59,294 nucleotides of DNA from an uncultured Dorea sp. GTDB taxonomy: Bacteria; Bacillota; Clostridia; Lachnospirales; Lachnospiraceae. The notes beneath the pieces were generated by a model that was not told where the DNA came from, searched no databases, and saw nothing but the letters and a program-made list of their open reading frames with translations. Both the position numbers and the translations under genes were made by a program. Shown here piece after piece: positions 18,146 through 27,613 of this stretch. The stretch covers positions 1 through 59,294 of the forward strand of contig CAMBRQ010000014.1 of assembly GCA_945870325.1 (NCBI GenBank). Direction: 5' to 3'. The number at the start of each line of letters is the position of its first letter. The stretch's first letter is position 1.

Positions 18146-18175
18146 AGTATACTACAGAATATAGGGAGTTTACAA
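18146..18175 (-). promoter_or_regulatory. Probable promoter for the DUF1846 gene
   Basis: On the minus strand TTGTAA (18175-18170), an 18-bp spacer and TATACT (18151-18146) precede the gene by about 65 bases. Confidence 0.45.
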
Positions 18176-18194
18176 TCTTTTCATAATGTTTTTA

Positions 18195-18223
18195 TTGATT
18201 TCTAAGTAGGCTGTCCTTATAAT
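18195..18223 (+). promoter_or_regulatory. Sigma-A promoter for ftsH
   Basis: TTGATT (18195-18200), a 17-bp spacer and a perfect TATAAT (18218-18223) lie just ahead of ftsH, leaving a short 5' UTR with AGGAGG. Confidence 0.75.
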
Positions 18224-18248
18224 GAAAGGGTAGTACAGGAGGAAAAAA

Positions 18249-20246
18249 ATGGACAACCAGAACAAAAAAAATAATAACAATAATAAGCAAGGCATATCCT
18301 TTATTATATTAGTAACATTAATTACAACGATACTGGTTATGTTTTTGTTTCGGTTTCAAAGACCCAGCGATGAAGGCGAGATCAGTTACGATGAATTCCT
18401 TAAGATGGTAGATGAAGGAAAAGTGGAAGAAGTTGTGATTCAGAATGACAAGATTGTGATCACAGAGAAGCAGGAAAATGACAAGAAGCCAGCCAAAGAG
18501 TATTATACTGGCGTGGTGAGAGATGATTCGCTTCCTGAGAAACTGGATGAGGCAGGTGTTAAGTTCAGCCAGGAGATTCCGGACAACACTTCTTATCTTG
18601 TTGCGCAGGCATTGGCAACGTTTCTGCCGCTTCTGCTGCTGATAGGCTTAATCGCATGGATGACACGCAAGATGTCTAAGGGCGGCGGCATGATGGGAAT
18701 CGGAAAGAGCAATGCTAAGATGTACGTAGAGAAGCAGACAGGAGTTACATTCAAGGATGTAGCAGGGCAGGATGAAGCCAAAGAATCCCTGCAGGAGGTC
18801 GTAGATTTCCTGCATAATCCGGGCAAATATACCAGCGTAGGAGCGAAACTTCCGAAAGGTGCGCTGCTTGTCGGACCTCCGGGAACCGGTAAGACACTGC
18901 TTGCCAAGGCAGTTGCAGGCGAAGCGAAAGTTCCGTTCTTCTCATTAAGTGGTTCAGCTTTTGTGGAGATGTATGTGGGTGTAGGTGCATCAAGGGTAAG
19001 AGATCTGTTCAAGCAGGCACAGCAGATGGCACCTTGTATTATATTTATTGATGAGATCGATGCGATTGGTAAGAGCCGTGATAATCAGTTGGGAAGTAAC
19101 GATGAGCGTGAACAGACGCTGAACCAGCTGCTGGCTGAGATGGATGGTTTCGAAAGCAATAAGGGGCTTGTGCTTCTGGCAGCAACGAACCGTCCGGAGA
19201 TCCTGGATCCGGCACTCTTGCGTCCGGGGCGTTTTGACCGCCGGATTATCGTTGAGAAGCCGGATCTTAAGGGAAGAATTGACGTGTTAAAGGTACACTC
19301 CAAAGATGTCAGAATGGATGAGACGGTAGATCTGGAAGCAATTGCACTGGCGACCTCCGGAGCAGTAGGCTCTGATCTTGCTAATATGATTAATGAAGCG
19401 GCGATTAATGCCGTTAAGAATGGAAGAAATGCAGTATCTCAGGCAGATCTGTTCGAGGCAGTTGAGGTGGTACTGGTTGGAAAAGAGAAGAAGGATCGTA
19501 TTATGAGTCAGGAGGAGAGAAGAATCGTCTCTTATCATGAAGTCGGTCATGCGCTTGTGAGTGCGCTTCAGAAAGATTCAGAACCAGTACAGAAGATTAC
19601 CATTGTGCCAAGAACCATGGGAGCATTGGGATATGTCATGCAGACGCCGGAAGAAGAGAAGTTCCTGAATACGAAGAAGGAACTGGAAGCAATGCTGGTT
19701 GGCATGCTGGCAGGTCGTGCGGCGGAAGAGATTGTTTTTGATACGGTTACAACGGGAGCGTCCAATGATATTGAGAAAGCGACAAGTATCGCAAGAGCCA
19801 TGATTACTCAGTATGGTATGAGTGAGAAATTCGGATTGATTGGTTTGGAATCTATTCAGAACCGTTATCTGGATGGAAGACCGGTAAGCAATTGTGGTCA
19901 GGAGACGGCTTCTGAGATTGATAAAGAAGTTATGAAGATGCTGAAGGATTCTTACGAAGAAGCCAAACGCCTTTTGAATGAGCATAGGAATGCGCTGGAC
20001 AAGATTGCAGACTTCCTGATTGAGAAAGAGACAATTACTGGTAAAGAATTCATGGAGATTTTCCATGAGGTAGAGGGAATTGATCCGGAGGCAAAAGGCG
20101 AGAAGACAGAAGAGCGTATTGCGATGAATCCGATTGAGACAGCACCAGAAGAGACGGCATCAGAAGAGATTGAGACAGCACCAGAAAAGACGGTATCAGA
20201 AGAGATTGAGACAGCACCAGCAGAGGCAGCATCAGAAGTGATGTAG
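18249..20246 (+). CDS. ftsH: ATP-dependent zinc metalloprotease FtsH
   Basis: This is a 665-residue membrane AAA+ protease for quality control of membrane and regulatory proteins. An Asn/Lys-rich N-terminus is followed by membrane segment 1 (about 15-35), an external domain, and segment 2 (about 117-140). Walker A is GPPGTGKT (about 208), with Walker [12 protein letters not shown]. The second region of homology is [20 protein letters not shown]. The zinc site is HEVGH (about 430), with a distal Asp region. The C-terminus carries three 12-residue IETAPxxxxSEx units, making an acidic tail. The start follows AGGAGG. Confidence 0.97.
   Translation: MDNQNKKNNNNNKQGISFIILVTLITTILVMFLFRFQRPSDEGEISYDEFLKMVDEGKVEEVVIQNDKIVITEKQENDKKPAKEYYTGVVRDDSLPEKLDEAGVKFSQEIPDNTSYLVAQALATFLPLLLLIGLIAWMTRKMSKGGGMMGIGKSNAKMYVEKQTGVTFKDVAGQDEAKESLQEVVDFLHNPGKYTSVGAKLPKGALLVGPPGTGKTLLAKAVAGEAKVPFFSLSGSAFVEMYVGVGASRVRDLFKQAQQMAPCIIFIDEIDAIGKSRDNQLGSNDEREQTLNQLLAEMDGFESNKGLVLLAATNRPEILDPALLRPGRFDRRIIVEKPDLKGRIDVLKVHSKDVRMDETVDLEAIALATSGAVGSDLANMINEAAINAVKNGRNAVSQADLFEAVEVVLVGKEKKDRIMSQEERRIVSYHEVGHALVSALQKDSEPVQKITIVPRTMGALGYVMQTPEEEKFLNTKKELEAMLVGMLAGRAAEEIVFDTVTTGASNDIEKATSIARAMITQYGMSEKFGLIGLESIQNRYLDGRPVSNCGQETASEIDKEVMKMLKDSYEEAKRLLNEHRNALDKIADFLIEKETITGKEFMEIFHEVEGIDPEAKGEKTEERIAMNPIETAPEETASEEIETAPEKTVSEEIETAPAEAASEVM
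20133..20240 (+). repeat. 3 x 36-bp tandem repeat in the ftsH 3' end
   Basis: Three in-frame units start at 20133, 20169 and 20205. They encode [24 protein letters not shown] and [12 protein letters not shown]. The unit keeps frame, so copy-number change would only lengthen the acidic tail. Confidence 0.85.
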
Positions 20247-20290
20247 ACAACATCAGCAGGCAATAGATTTTGTCAGAGGTAGTAAGGAGT

Positions 20291-20327
20291 GGAGTCCGCA
20301 AATCCTATGGGTTTGTGGACTCTTGTA
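20291..20327 (+). terminator. Likely terminator between ftsH and uvrC
   Basis: GAGTCC-G-CAAA-TCC pairs with GG-GTTTG-T-GGACTC over nearly its whole length, followed by TTGT. The stem is strong and the T tract weak, so partial read-through to uvrC is possible. Confidence 0.6.
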
Positions 20328-20363
20328 GCATGTTATTAGTATATGCAGCACGGGAGGGGAATC

Positions 20364-22202
20364 ATGTTTGACATTCAGGAAGAATTGAAGAAACTGCCAG
20401 GAAAGCCTGGCGTATACATCATGCATGATGAAAGAGATGATATTATCTATGTAGGGAAGGCAATCAGCCTTAAGAACCGTGTGCGGCAGTATTTCCAAAG
20501 CAGCCGCAACAAAGGGGTTAAGATCGAGCAGATGGTCACCCACATCACAAGATTCGAATATATCGTAACGGATTCGGAACTGGAAGCACTTGTATTGGAG
20601 TGCAATCTAATCAAAGAACACAGACCGAAGTATAATACGATGCTGATGGATGATAAGACCTATCCATTTATTAAAGTGACAGTAGATGAACCCTATCCAA
20701 GAGTTATGATGGCAAGACGGATGGTGAAGGATAAGTCCAGGTATTTTGGACCTTATACTAGTGCAGGTGCAGTAAAGGATACGATAGAATTGATTCGAAA
20801 ATTATATCATGTCCGCAGCTGCAACCGGAAACTTCCGAAGGATATCGGGAAAGAAAGACCGTGTCTGAATTATCATATTCATCAGTGCAAAGCGCCATGC
20901 CAGGGATATATTTCCAAGGACGAATACCGCAAGTCGATTCAGGAGGTGATTCATTTCCTGAATGGAAATTATGATGTGATATTGAAAGAACTGGAAGAGA
21001 AGATGCAAGGGGCATCGGAGGCGTTAGAATTCGAGAAGGCGATCGAGTACCGGGAATTACTCTCCAGTGTCCAGAAGATTGCCCAGAAGCAGAAGATTAC
21101 GGATACGGCAGGAGATGACAGAGATATCCTTGCGGCTGCAATTGAAGAGGAAGATGCGGTGGTTCAGGTCTTCTTTATCCGCGGCGGCAGGCTGATTGGA
21201 AGAGACCATTTTTATCTGAAGATTGCAAAAGGAGAGACGGAAAGTGAGATTCTATCCAGTTTTATTAAGCAATTCTATGCGGGAACGCCATATATTCCGG
21301 CAGAATTAATGCTTCCGGAGACGATTGAGGATCTGGCAGTCATTGAAGAATGGCTTTCTAAGAGGCAGGGACACCGTGTTCATCTCAGAGTTCCAAAAAA
21401 GGGGACGAAAGAGAAACTGGTTGAACTGGCGAAGAAGAATGCGGCATTGGTCTTAAGCACAGATAAAGAGCGACTGAAACGAGAAGAAGGAAGAACCATA
21501 GGCGCTGTAAAAGAATTGGAAAAAATGCTTGGATTAACCGGAATTGTGCGGATGGAGGCATATGATATCTCGAATACCAATGGATTTGCCTCTGTAGGAT
21601 CTATGGTGGTCTATGAGAAAGGGAAGCCAAAACGCAATGATTATCGTAAGTTCAAGATTAAAGGCGTGCAAGGGGCAGATGATTATGCCAGCATGGAGGA
21701 AGTTCTGACCAGACGTTTTGAACATGGTATGAGGGAGCAGGAAGAGGGGAAAGATCTGGGAGGATTTACTGCGTTTCCGGATCTGATCCTGATGGATGGT
21801 GGGAAAGGACAGGTGAATGTAGCGCTAAAAGTGCTGGACAGCCTTCGGTTGAATATCCCGGTCTGCGGCATGGTAAAAGACGATAACCATCGCACCAGAG
21901 GGCTGTATTACCAGAATGTGGAGATTCCCATAGACAGGAATTCAGAGAGTTTTAAGTTGATTACCAGAATTCAGGATGAAGCACATAGATTCGCGATTAC
22001 GTTCCACAGACAGTTGAGAAGCCAGGGACAGGTACATTCTATTCTGGATGATATTCCGGGGGTGGGACCGGCCAGAAGGAAGGACTTGATGAGGCATTTT
22101 GAGAATATAGAAGCAATCAAGAATGCAACCGTAGAACAATTGAAGGAACTTCCGTCAATGAATGAAAAATCAGCCCAGGATGTGTACAACTTTTTCCATT
22201 AA
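20364..22202 (+). CDS. uvrC: Excinuclease ABC subunit C
   Basis: This 612-residue dual-incision nuclease works in nucleotide excision repair. The GIY-YIG domain is at the N-terminus ([18 protein letters not shown], about 17-35). A Cys-rich stretch ([13 protein letters not shown]) follows near residue 170. The UVR interaction motif lies around residues 205-240. The RNase H-like C-terminal nuclease region is [20 protein letters not shown] with [11 protein letters not shown]. The protein ends in helix-hairpin-helix motifs ([16 protein letters not shown]). The ATG at 20364 follows GGGAGGGG; seven extra upstream codons are rejected. Confidence 0.97.
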   Translation: MFDIQEELKKLPGKPGVYIMHDERDDIIYVGKAISLKNRVRQYFQSSRNKGVKIEQMVTHITRFEYIVTDSELEALVLECNLIKEHRPKYNTMLMDDKTYPFIKVTVDEPYPRVMMARRMVKDKSRYFGPYTSAGAVKDTIELIRKLYHVRSCNRKLPKDIGKERPCLNYHIHQCKAPCQGYISKDEYRKSIQEVIHFLNGNYDVILKELEEKMQGASEALEFEKAIEYRELLSSVQKIAQKQKITDTAGDDRDILAAAIEEEDAVVQVFFIRGGRLIGRDHFYLKIAKGETESEILSSFIKQFYAGTPYIPAELMLPETIEDLAVIEEWLSKRQGHRVHLRVPKKGTKEKLVELAKKNAALVLSTDKERLKREEGRTIGAVKELEKMLGLTGIVRMEAYDISNTNGFASVGSMVVYEKGKPKRNDYRKFKIKGVQGADDYASMEEVLTRRFEHGMREQEEGKDLGGFTAFPDLILMDGGKGQVNVALKVLDSLRLNIPVCGMVKDDNHRTRGLYYQNVEIPIDRNSESFKLITRIQDEAHRFAITFHRQLRSQGQVHSILDDIPGVGPARRKDLMRHFENIEAIKNATVEQLKELPSMNEKSAQDVYNFFH

Positions 22203-22280
22203 TATGCTATACTATGCTTATGGGCAATGAGTAGCGTGAAGGCTCTTGCCGGCAACGAATAAGATATGAAGGAGAAGGTT

Positions 22281-23207
22281 ATGGCGAGTAAAGTTGAATT
22301 AAAAAAAGTGATAGAGAAGATGAATCTTAAGAATCTCACTCCTAACGTTGAAGTGTCGGATATCAAGATTACAATTCCGGATATTAACAGACCGGCATTA
22401 CAGTTGGCTGGATATTTCGAACATTTTGATTCCAGCCGTGTCCAGTTGATCGGATATGTGGAATATACATTTTTGGAGAAGATGGATGAAGAACATAGGA
22501 AAGAGATCTATGCACAATTCCTTTCTTATCAGATTCCATGTGTGGTATTTTCACGAAGCCTGCAGCCGGAGCCGATGTTTCTTGAGATGGCTGAGAAGGA
22601 GAATGTTCCAGTCTATAGTACGGATAAGAAGACCTCTGAATTCACGGCAGAGATTATCCGTTGGTTGAATGTTGAACTGGCACCCTGTATTTCTATCCAC
22701 GGTGTTCTGGTCGAGGTATATGGTGTTGGCGTATTGATCATGGGCGAAAGTGGTATCGGTAAGAGTGAGGCGGCACTGGAACTGATTAAGCGTGGACATC
22801 GTCTTGTTAGTGATGATGTGGTAGAGATTCGGAAGGTGAGTGATGAGACACTGGTTGGAACGGCACCGGATATTACAAGACATTTCATTGAATTGCGTGG
22901 AATTGGTATTGTGGATGTTAAGACGTTATTTGGTGTGCAGAGTGTAAGAGAGACGCAGAACATTGATCTTGTCATTACACTGGAAGACTGGGACAAAGAG
23001 AAGAAGTATGACCGCCTGGGGCTGGAAGAAGAGTATACGGAATTCTTAGGCAATAAGGTAGTATGCCATCAGCTTCCGATCCGTCCGGGACGTAACCTGG
23101 CGATTATTGTTGAGACAGCTGCAATCAACCACAGACAGAAGAAGATGGGATATAATGCGGCTCAGGAACTGTATAAGCGTGTACAGCAGAATCTTACAAG
23201 AAAATAG
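22281..23207 (+). CDS. hprK: HPr kinase/phosphorylase
   Basis: This 308-residue bifunctional enzyme phosphorylates and dephosphorylates HPr on Ser-46, controlling carbon catabolite repression. The N-terminal domain is followed by Walker A GESGIGKSE (about residue 155). Then come the HPrK signature region (HFIELRGIGIVDV, about 200) and the C-terminal RPGRNLA motif near residue 270. The start at 22281 is chosen because AAGGAG ends six bases upstream; the frame from 22266 would place that site within the gene. Only eight bases separate it from the ROK glucokinase gene, so the two are probably co-expressed. Confidence 0.95.
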   Translation: MASKVELKKVIEKMNLKNLTPNVEVSDIKITIPDINRPALQLAGYFEHFDSSRVQLIGYVEYTFLEKMDEEHRKEIYAQFLSYQIPCVVFSRSLQPEPMFLEMAEKENVPVYSTDKKTSEFTAEIIRWLNVELAPCISIHGVLVEVYGVGVLIMGESGIGKSEAALELIKRGHRLVSDDVVEIRKVSDETLVGTAPDITRHFIELRGIGIVDVKTLFGVQSVRETQNIDLVITLEDWDKEKKYDRLGLEEEYTEFLGNKVVCHQLPIRPGRNLAIIVETAAINHRQKKMGYNAAQELYKRVQQNLTRK

Positions 23208-23215
23208 GAGGATAT

Positions 23216-24151
23216 ATGGCTATGGAATATTGTTTTGGTGTGGATATTGGTGGAACAACGGTTAAAATAGGGCTTTTTAAGACGGATGGCGAACTTCTGG
23301 ATAAATGGGAGATCAAGACCCGAACTGAGAATAAGGGGGAGGCAATTCTTCCGGACGTAGCGGAATCTCTGAAGCAGAAGATAGAGGAGAAAGGGATTGA
23401 CGCCTCTTCGATGTCTGGAATTGGAATCGGAATTCCGGCGCCGGTAGACGCGAAGGGAATCGTACAGAATACGGCGAATCTTGGCTGGGGCTATAAAGAA
23501 GTACGCCGTGAGATGGAAGAACTGACAGGCATGAAGGTTGCGGTAGGCAATGATGCGAATGTGGCAGCACTTGGCGAGATGTGGCTGGGTGCAGGAAAAG
23601 GGCAGGAGAATATGATCATGGTAACATTAGGAACCGGTGTCGGCGGCGGTGTTATCGTGAATGGACAGCCGCTTGTAGGTGCGCATGGAGCAGGCGGAGA
23701 GATTGGTCACCTGTGTGTGAATTACGAGGAGACAGATCATTGCGGATGCGGTAATCAGGGATGTCTGGAGCAGTATGCATCAGCGACAGGAATCACCAGA
23801 CTTGCGAATAAGAGGCTTCAGGCAGATGATGCTGCGTCTCTGTTAAGAGGACAGGAGATTAGTGCAAAAGCGGTATTTGATGCGTTAAAAGATGGTGATA
23901 AAGTAGCAGAAGAGATTGTAGAGGAATTCGGTTCTTATCTGGGTCATGCGATGGCGAATCTTGCGGCAGTTACAGATCCGGCGGTGATTGTAATTGGTGG
24001 TGGCGTGTCCAAGGCAGGAGAGATTCTTCTTGGATATGTGGAGAAATATTTTAAGGAGAAGGCATTCTTTGCTAATAAGGAGACAGAATTTGTGTTGGCT
24101 ACGCTTGGCAATGATGCAGGAATCTGTGGAGCAGCGAAGTTGATCCTGTAG
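23216..24151 (+). CDS. glcK: ROK-family glucokinase
   Basis: This is a 311-residue sugar kinase of the ROK family, most likely phosphorylating glucose with ATP. The N-terminal phosphate motif is DIGGTTVKIGLF (about 9-20). A catalytic region GNDANVAALGE lies near residue 115. The glucose-binding and zinc motif is GAGGEIGHLCV followed by CGCGNQGCLEQYASATG (about 175-192). It has no N-terminal DNA-binding domain, so it is an enzyme rather than a repressor. The start overlaps the hprK end region, with AGGAGG as ribosome-binding site. The pairing with hprK ties glucose entry to catabolite control. Confidence 0.92.
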   Translation: MAMEYCFGVDIGGTTVKIGLFKTDGELLDKWEIKTRTENKGEAILPDVAESLKQKIEEKGIDASSMSGIGIGIPAPVDAKGIVQNTANLGWGYKEVRREMEELTGMKVAVGNDANVAALGEMWLGAGKGQENMIMVTLGTGVGGGVIVNGQPLVGAHGAGGEIGHLCVNYEETDHCGCGNQGCLEQYASATGITRLANKRLQADDAASLLRGQEISAKAVFDALKDGDKVAEEIVEEFGSYLGHAMANLAAVTDPAVIVIGGGVSKAGEILLGYVEKYFKEKAFFANKETEFVLATLGNDAGICGAAKLIL

Positions 24152-24185
24152 AATACAGTGCTTAAGGATTAATAATAGAATAATA

Positions 24186-24228
24186 AAATCAGCAAAATCA
24201 TCATATGTGATTCTGCTGATTTTTTATT
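24186..24228. terminator. Terminator between glcK and the penicillin-binding protein gene
   Basis: AATCAGCA-AA-ATCA pairs with TGAT-TC-TGCTGATT, followed by TTTTTATT on the plus strand. It lies between convergent genes and may serve both. Confidence 0.9.
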
Positions 24229-24238
24229 CTGTAGTATT

Positions 24239-26761
24239 CTATTGGGCACCGCCTTCAGCACCGCCGCCTCCGGATGGATCTGTAGGCTGTTCCGGAGTTG
24301 TCGGTTGCTCCGGAATTGTAGGCTGAGTTGGTGTTGTACCGCCGTTCGGAGTTGTAGGTGTTGTAGGATTTTCTGGATCATTACCATCATCTTCGCCTTC
24401 TTCATCTTCAGGCTCCGAGGAAGCATGTCCAGGACAACGCTCAGTAGGCAGTGTATCCGTTGCGAAATATTCCGTAATTCCAGGGCAACTGCCATCGACA
24501 GCAAGCAAACCGCTGATGGAGCAGACCGTCTTCTTCTCAACAGATGCCGGCATCGTGAAGTCTTTTGGTTCCAGCCCCGCATGCACTCGGCTCATAATAC
24601 TTCTCCATATGCGGAAACGGAAGTTGGTATCATAGTTACATTCTTTATTATCGTCATAGCCACCCCATACAGCACATGTGTAATATGGTGTAAATCCACA
24701 AAACCATAAGTCCTTATTAGAAGAGGTTGTACCCGTCTTACCTGCAACTGGCATGTTATCTAACTGGCAGGCAGTACCTGTACCGGAATTAACTACATCC
24801 TGCATTGCACTTGTGAGAAGAGCAGCGGTACTGTCTTTGATGACGGTACGAGTCTCTCCTGTACCTTCCAGCAGTACATTGCCGTCATGGTCAAGAATCT
24901 TCGTATACAGAGTTGGTGTATGGTAGACACCGCCGTTAGCAATTGTGGCATAAGCAGCGCACATCTCATAGTTATAAACACCATCGGTAATACCGCCAAG
25001 AGCCAGGGTCTGTGAGATATCACTGTAGATATCACCATTAATCTCTTTGTTCTTTACAAGAGAAGAAATACCGAATTTCTCACAGTACTCGAAGCCAAGT
25101 TCCTGAGTAATCTCATCACTTAATTTTACTGCACATACGTTGATAGACCATGTAATTGCTTTACGGATTGTTGTGTCTCCGCCATAGCGTCCATTCGCAT
25201 TCCTAAGATTCTGTCCGGATTTCAATGTATAAGGCTCGTCCTTGATAATGGTAGCCAATGTCTTTCCGCAGGAATCTAATGCGGGAGCATAAGAAGCAAG
25301 AATCTTAAAGCAAGATCCAGGCTGTCTTGTGGAGCCTTTGTAAGCACGGTTCAGCCCAAGGCTGGTTGCTTTCGCGCCTCGACCACCGACCATTGCTTTA
25401 ATCTGACCTGTGGTCTGGTCAATAATAGTGACAGAAGCTTGTGGCTGAGGTGTGATATTGATTACTTCATCGTACGTATCGCCTTCCTGTGCGATCGTTG
25501 ATTTCCATTCTTCAACCATTGCACGGGCTGCTTCTTCACTGGAATAGAGAAGTCCCTGCTCATCTCCATAAGCCGCTTTTACATACTGTTTAATATGACC
25601 GGAACTGTAATTCTCTACGCTTCCGTCTGCTCTGGTAACGGTAATCGCGCAGTCCAGACCATATTCTTTTAGACCAGGGTAGTTAGCGTCATTGTTCATC
25701 TCTTCATCACAGATCTGCTGTATCGTCTGGTTCTGAGTAGAGTATATACTTAATCCGCCACTGTATACTGCGTTGTATGCTTGTGTATCTGTATAGCCAA
25801 GCTGATCCTTCAGATCCTGCATTACCTGCTGTGCAAGGGCGTCTACAAAATAACTGTACGGGTTGTCATCCGTAACCGTGTTGTTGACGGTCTGGATTCT
25901 TGAATAGACATCATCAGCCTTAGCCTCATCGTAGGCAGTCTGATCAATGTAGCCTTGCTCCAGCATATCTTTTAATACTTTGTCCCGACGTTTGGCGTTA
26001 TCCTCAGGATTCGTGATTGGATTATATCCTGATGGATTTTGTGTGATACCGGCAATTACTGCAGATTCGGATAAGGTCAGGTCGTTTACATCTTTTCCAA
26101 AATATCTTTTTGCAGCAGCCTGTACACCCAGACAGTTCTGACCAAGGTTGATTGTATTCAGATAACTTTCCAGAATCTCATTCTTGTCCATCTGCTTCTC
26201 AATCTGAACGGCCAGCACCTGTTCCTGGAGTTTGCGTTCAAGACGATCATAGAAAGTTTTCTCATCCATAAAGTTCGTGAATACATTGTTCTTGATCAAC
26301 TGTTGTGTAAGAGTACTTGCACCTTGTGAGAAGTCTCCGGAAGTAATACCGATTACTGCTGCACGGGCAATACCCTGAAGGTCAATACCATTGTGATCAT
26401 AAAATCGTTCATCTTCGACAGCGACAAAAGCATGTTGCAGATCTTCGGGTATCTCATCGATGGTCTTATATACACGGTTAGCACCTGAAGATACGAAACG
26501 TTCCAATTCTGTTGTGCCATCATCGGCATAAACGAATGTAGTGAAGCCCTTAGGCTTAACATCGTCAGGGGAAACTTCGGGGGTATTGTCAATAATCTTC
26601 TTGGCAAATACACCGACGCCAATCACTCCGACTACTGCCACAACTATCAGGCAGAGAAGAAATGCTTTAAAAAGTCTTACGCCGATTCGCTTTCCCTGCA
26701 TCGTGGATTTGGACGTTATCTTTTTTTGCTTTTGCGAAGCTTTTTTCTTACCATAATTCAT
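24239..26761 (-). CDS. Class A penicillin-binding protein (PBP1A type)
   Basis: This 840-residue bifunctional peptidoglycan glycosyltransferase/transpeptidase has a basic cytoplasmic tail and one membrane anchor (about 30-53). The glycosyltransferase domain carries VEDERFYDHNGID (about 117-129) and GASTLTQQL (about 147). Transpeptidase motifs are SCFK (Ser of the SxxK box, in RQPGSCFK), SIN (TWSINVCA) and KTGTTSS near residue 682. The C-terminal tail is Pro/Thr/Gln/Gly-rich (TPEQPT repeats, then GGGGAEGG), probably an unstructured wall-spanning segment. The start has AAGGAGG upstream. Confidence 0.95.
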   Translation of the reverse strand: MNYGKKKASQKQKKITSKSTMQGKRIGVRLFKAFLLCLIVVAVVGVIGVGVFAKKIIDNTPEVSPDDVKPKGFTTFVYADDGTTELERFVSSGANRVYKTIDEIPEDLQHAFVAVEDERFYDHNGIDLQGIARAAVIGITSGDFSQGASTLTQQLIKNNVFTNFMDEKTFYDRLERKLQEQVLAVQIEKQMDKNEILESYLNTINLGQNCLGVQAAAKRYFGKDVNDLTLSESAVIAGITQNPSGYNPITNPEDNAKRRDKVLKDMLEQGYIDQTAYDEAKADDVYSRIQTVNNTVTDDNPYSYFVDALAQQVMQDLKDQLGYTDTQAYNAVYSGGLSIYSTQNQTIQQICDEEMNNDANYPGLKEYGLDCAITVTRADGSVENYSSGHIKQYVKAAYGDEQGLLYSSEEAARAMVEEWKSTIAQEGDTYDEVINITPQPQASVTIIDQTTGQIKAMVGGRGAKATSLGLNRAYKGSTRQPGSCFKILASYAPALDSCGKTLATIIKDEPYTLKSGQNLRNANGRYGGDTTIRKAITWSINVCAVKLSDEITQELGFEYCEKFGISSLVKNKEINGDIYSDISQTLALGGITDGVYNYEMCAAYATIANGGVYHTPTLYTKILDHDGNVLLEGTGETRTVIKDSTAALLTSAMQDVVNSGTGTACQLDNMPVAGKTGTTSSNKDLWFCGFTPYYTCAVWGGYDDNKECNYDTNFRFRIWRSIMSRVHAGLEPKDFTMPASVEKKTVCSISGLLAVDGSCPGITEYFATDTLPTERCPGHASSEPEDEEGEDDGNDPENPTTPTTPNGGTTPTQPTIPEQPTTPEQPTDPSGGGGAEGGAQ

Positions 26762-26909
26762 GTGTTTAAGCCTCCTTCATACCAAGTTATTATAGCAAAC
26801 AAACGTAGTTTAATAAAGGAAAAAATAAAAAGTTCATATTTCAGTAGGAAAATCTTAAGAAATTCGTTATTATATTATGTATCAGGACATATGAAAGGAT
26901 CTTAATTTT

Positions 26910-27563
26910 ATGGTGGCAGAGTATAGAACAGTGTATCAAGGTGGAGAGGGCGAGATTGTGGAGAAGAAATCTCGGTTTATTGCTACGGTGGCTCCGGTGG
27001 AGTCGGAGGAGGAGGCATTGCAGTTTATTGAGGCGATGCGAAAGAAGTATTGGGATGCGAGGCATAATTGTTTTGCTTATGTGATCGGGGAGCGTAGTGA
27101 GTTGCAGCGGTTCAGCGATGACGGGGAGCCCGGCGGTACTGCAGGAAAACCAATGCTGGATGTCCTGCTGGGAGAGGAACTTCATAATGTTGTCGTTGTT
27201 GTAACGAGGTATTTTGGAGGTACGCTGCTTGGAACCGGCGGGCTAGTCCGTGCATACTCATCTGCGACCAAGGAGGGCTTGGCCTCATCTGCGATTATAA
27301 CCAAAATCCAGGGACTTAAACTCCATATTACTACAGATTATACCGGATTAGGAAAAATCCAGTACATTCTGGGGCAGAGGGGCTTGCAGATTCTGGATTC
27401 TGTCTACACTGACAAAGTAGACCTGGAGGCTCTGGTTCCCGGGAGTTTGCTGTATATCATCAAATCAGAGATTACTGAAGGAACCAATGGGCAGGCTAAG
27501 ATGGAAGAAGGAGCGGAGTGCTACTTTGCGGAGATTAATGGGGAAGTAAAGGTAATAGAGTGA
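26910..27563 (+). CDS. YigZ/IMPACT family protein
   Basis: This is a 217-residue protein. The N-terminal UPF0029/IMPACT domain shows the family hallmarks KSRFIATVAPV, DARHNCFAYVIG, FSDDGEPGGTAGKPML and VVVTRYFGGTLLGTGGLVRAY. A short C-terminal DUF1949-type domain follows. The family is conserved in bacteria and its human relative affects GCN2 signalling. The bacterial role is not settled, so only the family is assigned. It is divergent from the penicillin-binding protein gene and 50 bases ahead of the serine dehydratase gene. Confidence 0.9.
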   Translation: MVAEYRTVYQGGEGEIVEKKSRFIATVAPVESEEEALQFIEAMRKKYWDARHNCFAYVIGERSELQRFSDDGEPGGTAGKPMLDVLLGEELHNVVVVVTRYFGGTLLGTGGLVRAYSSATKEGLASSAIITKIQGLKLHITTDYTGLGKIQYILGQRGLQILDSVYTDKVDLEALVPGSLLYIIKSEITEGTNGQAKMEEGAECYFAEINGEVKVIE

Positions 27564-27613
27564 TAGAGCAGGCGGAAGTAGGGAACTATAGATAAAATCG
27601 GGAGGATACGTTT

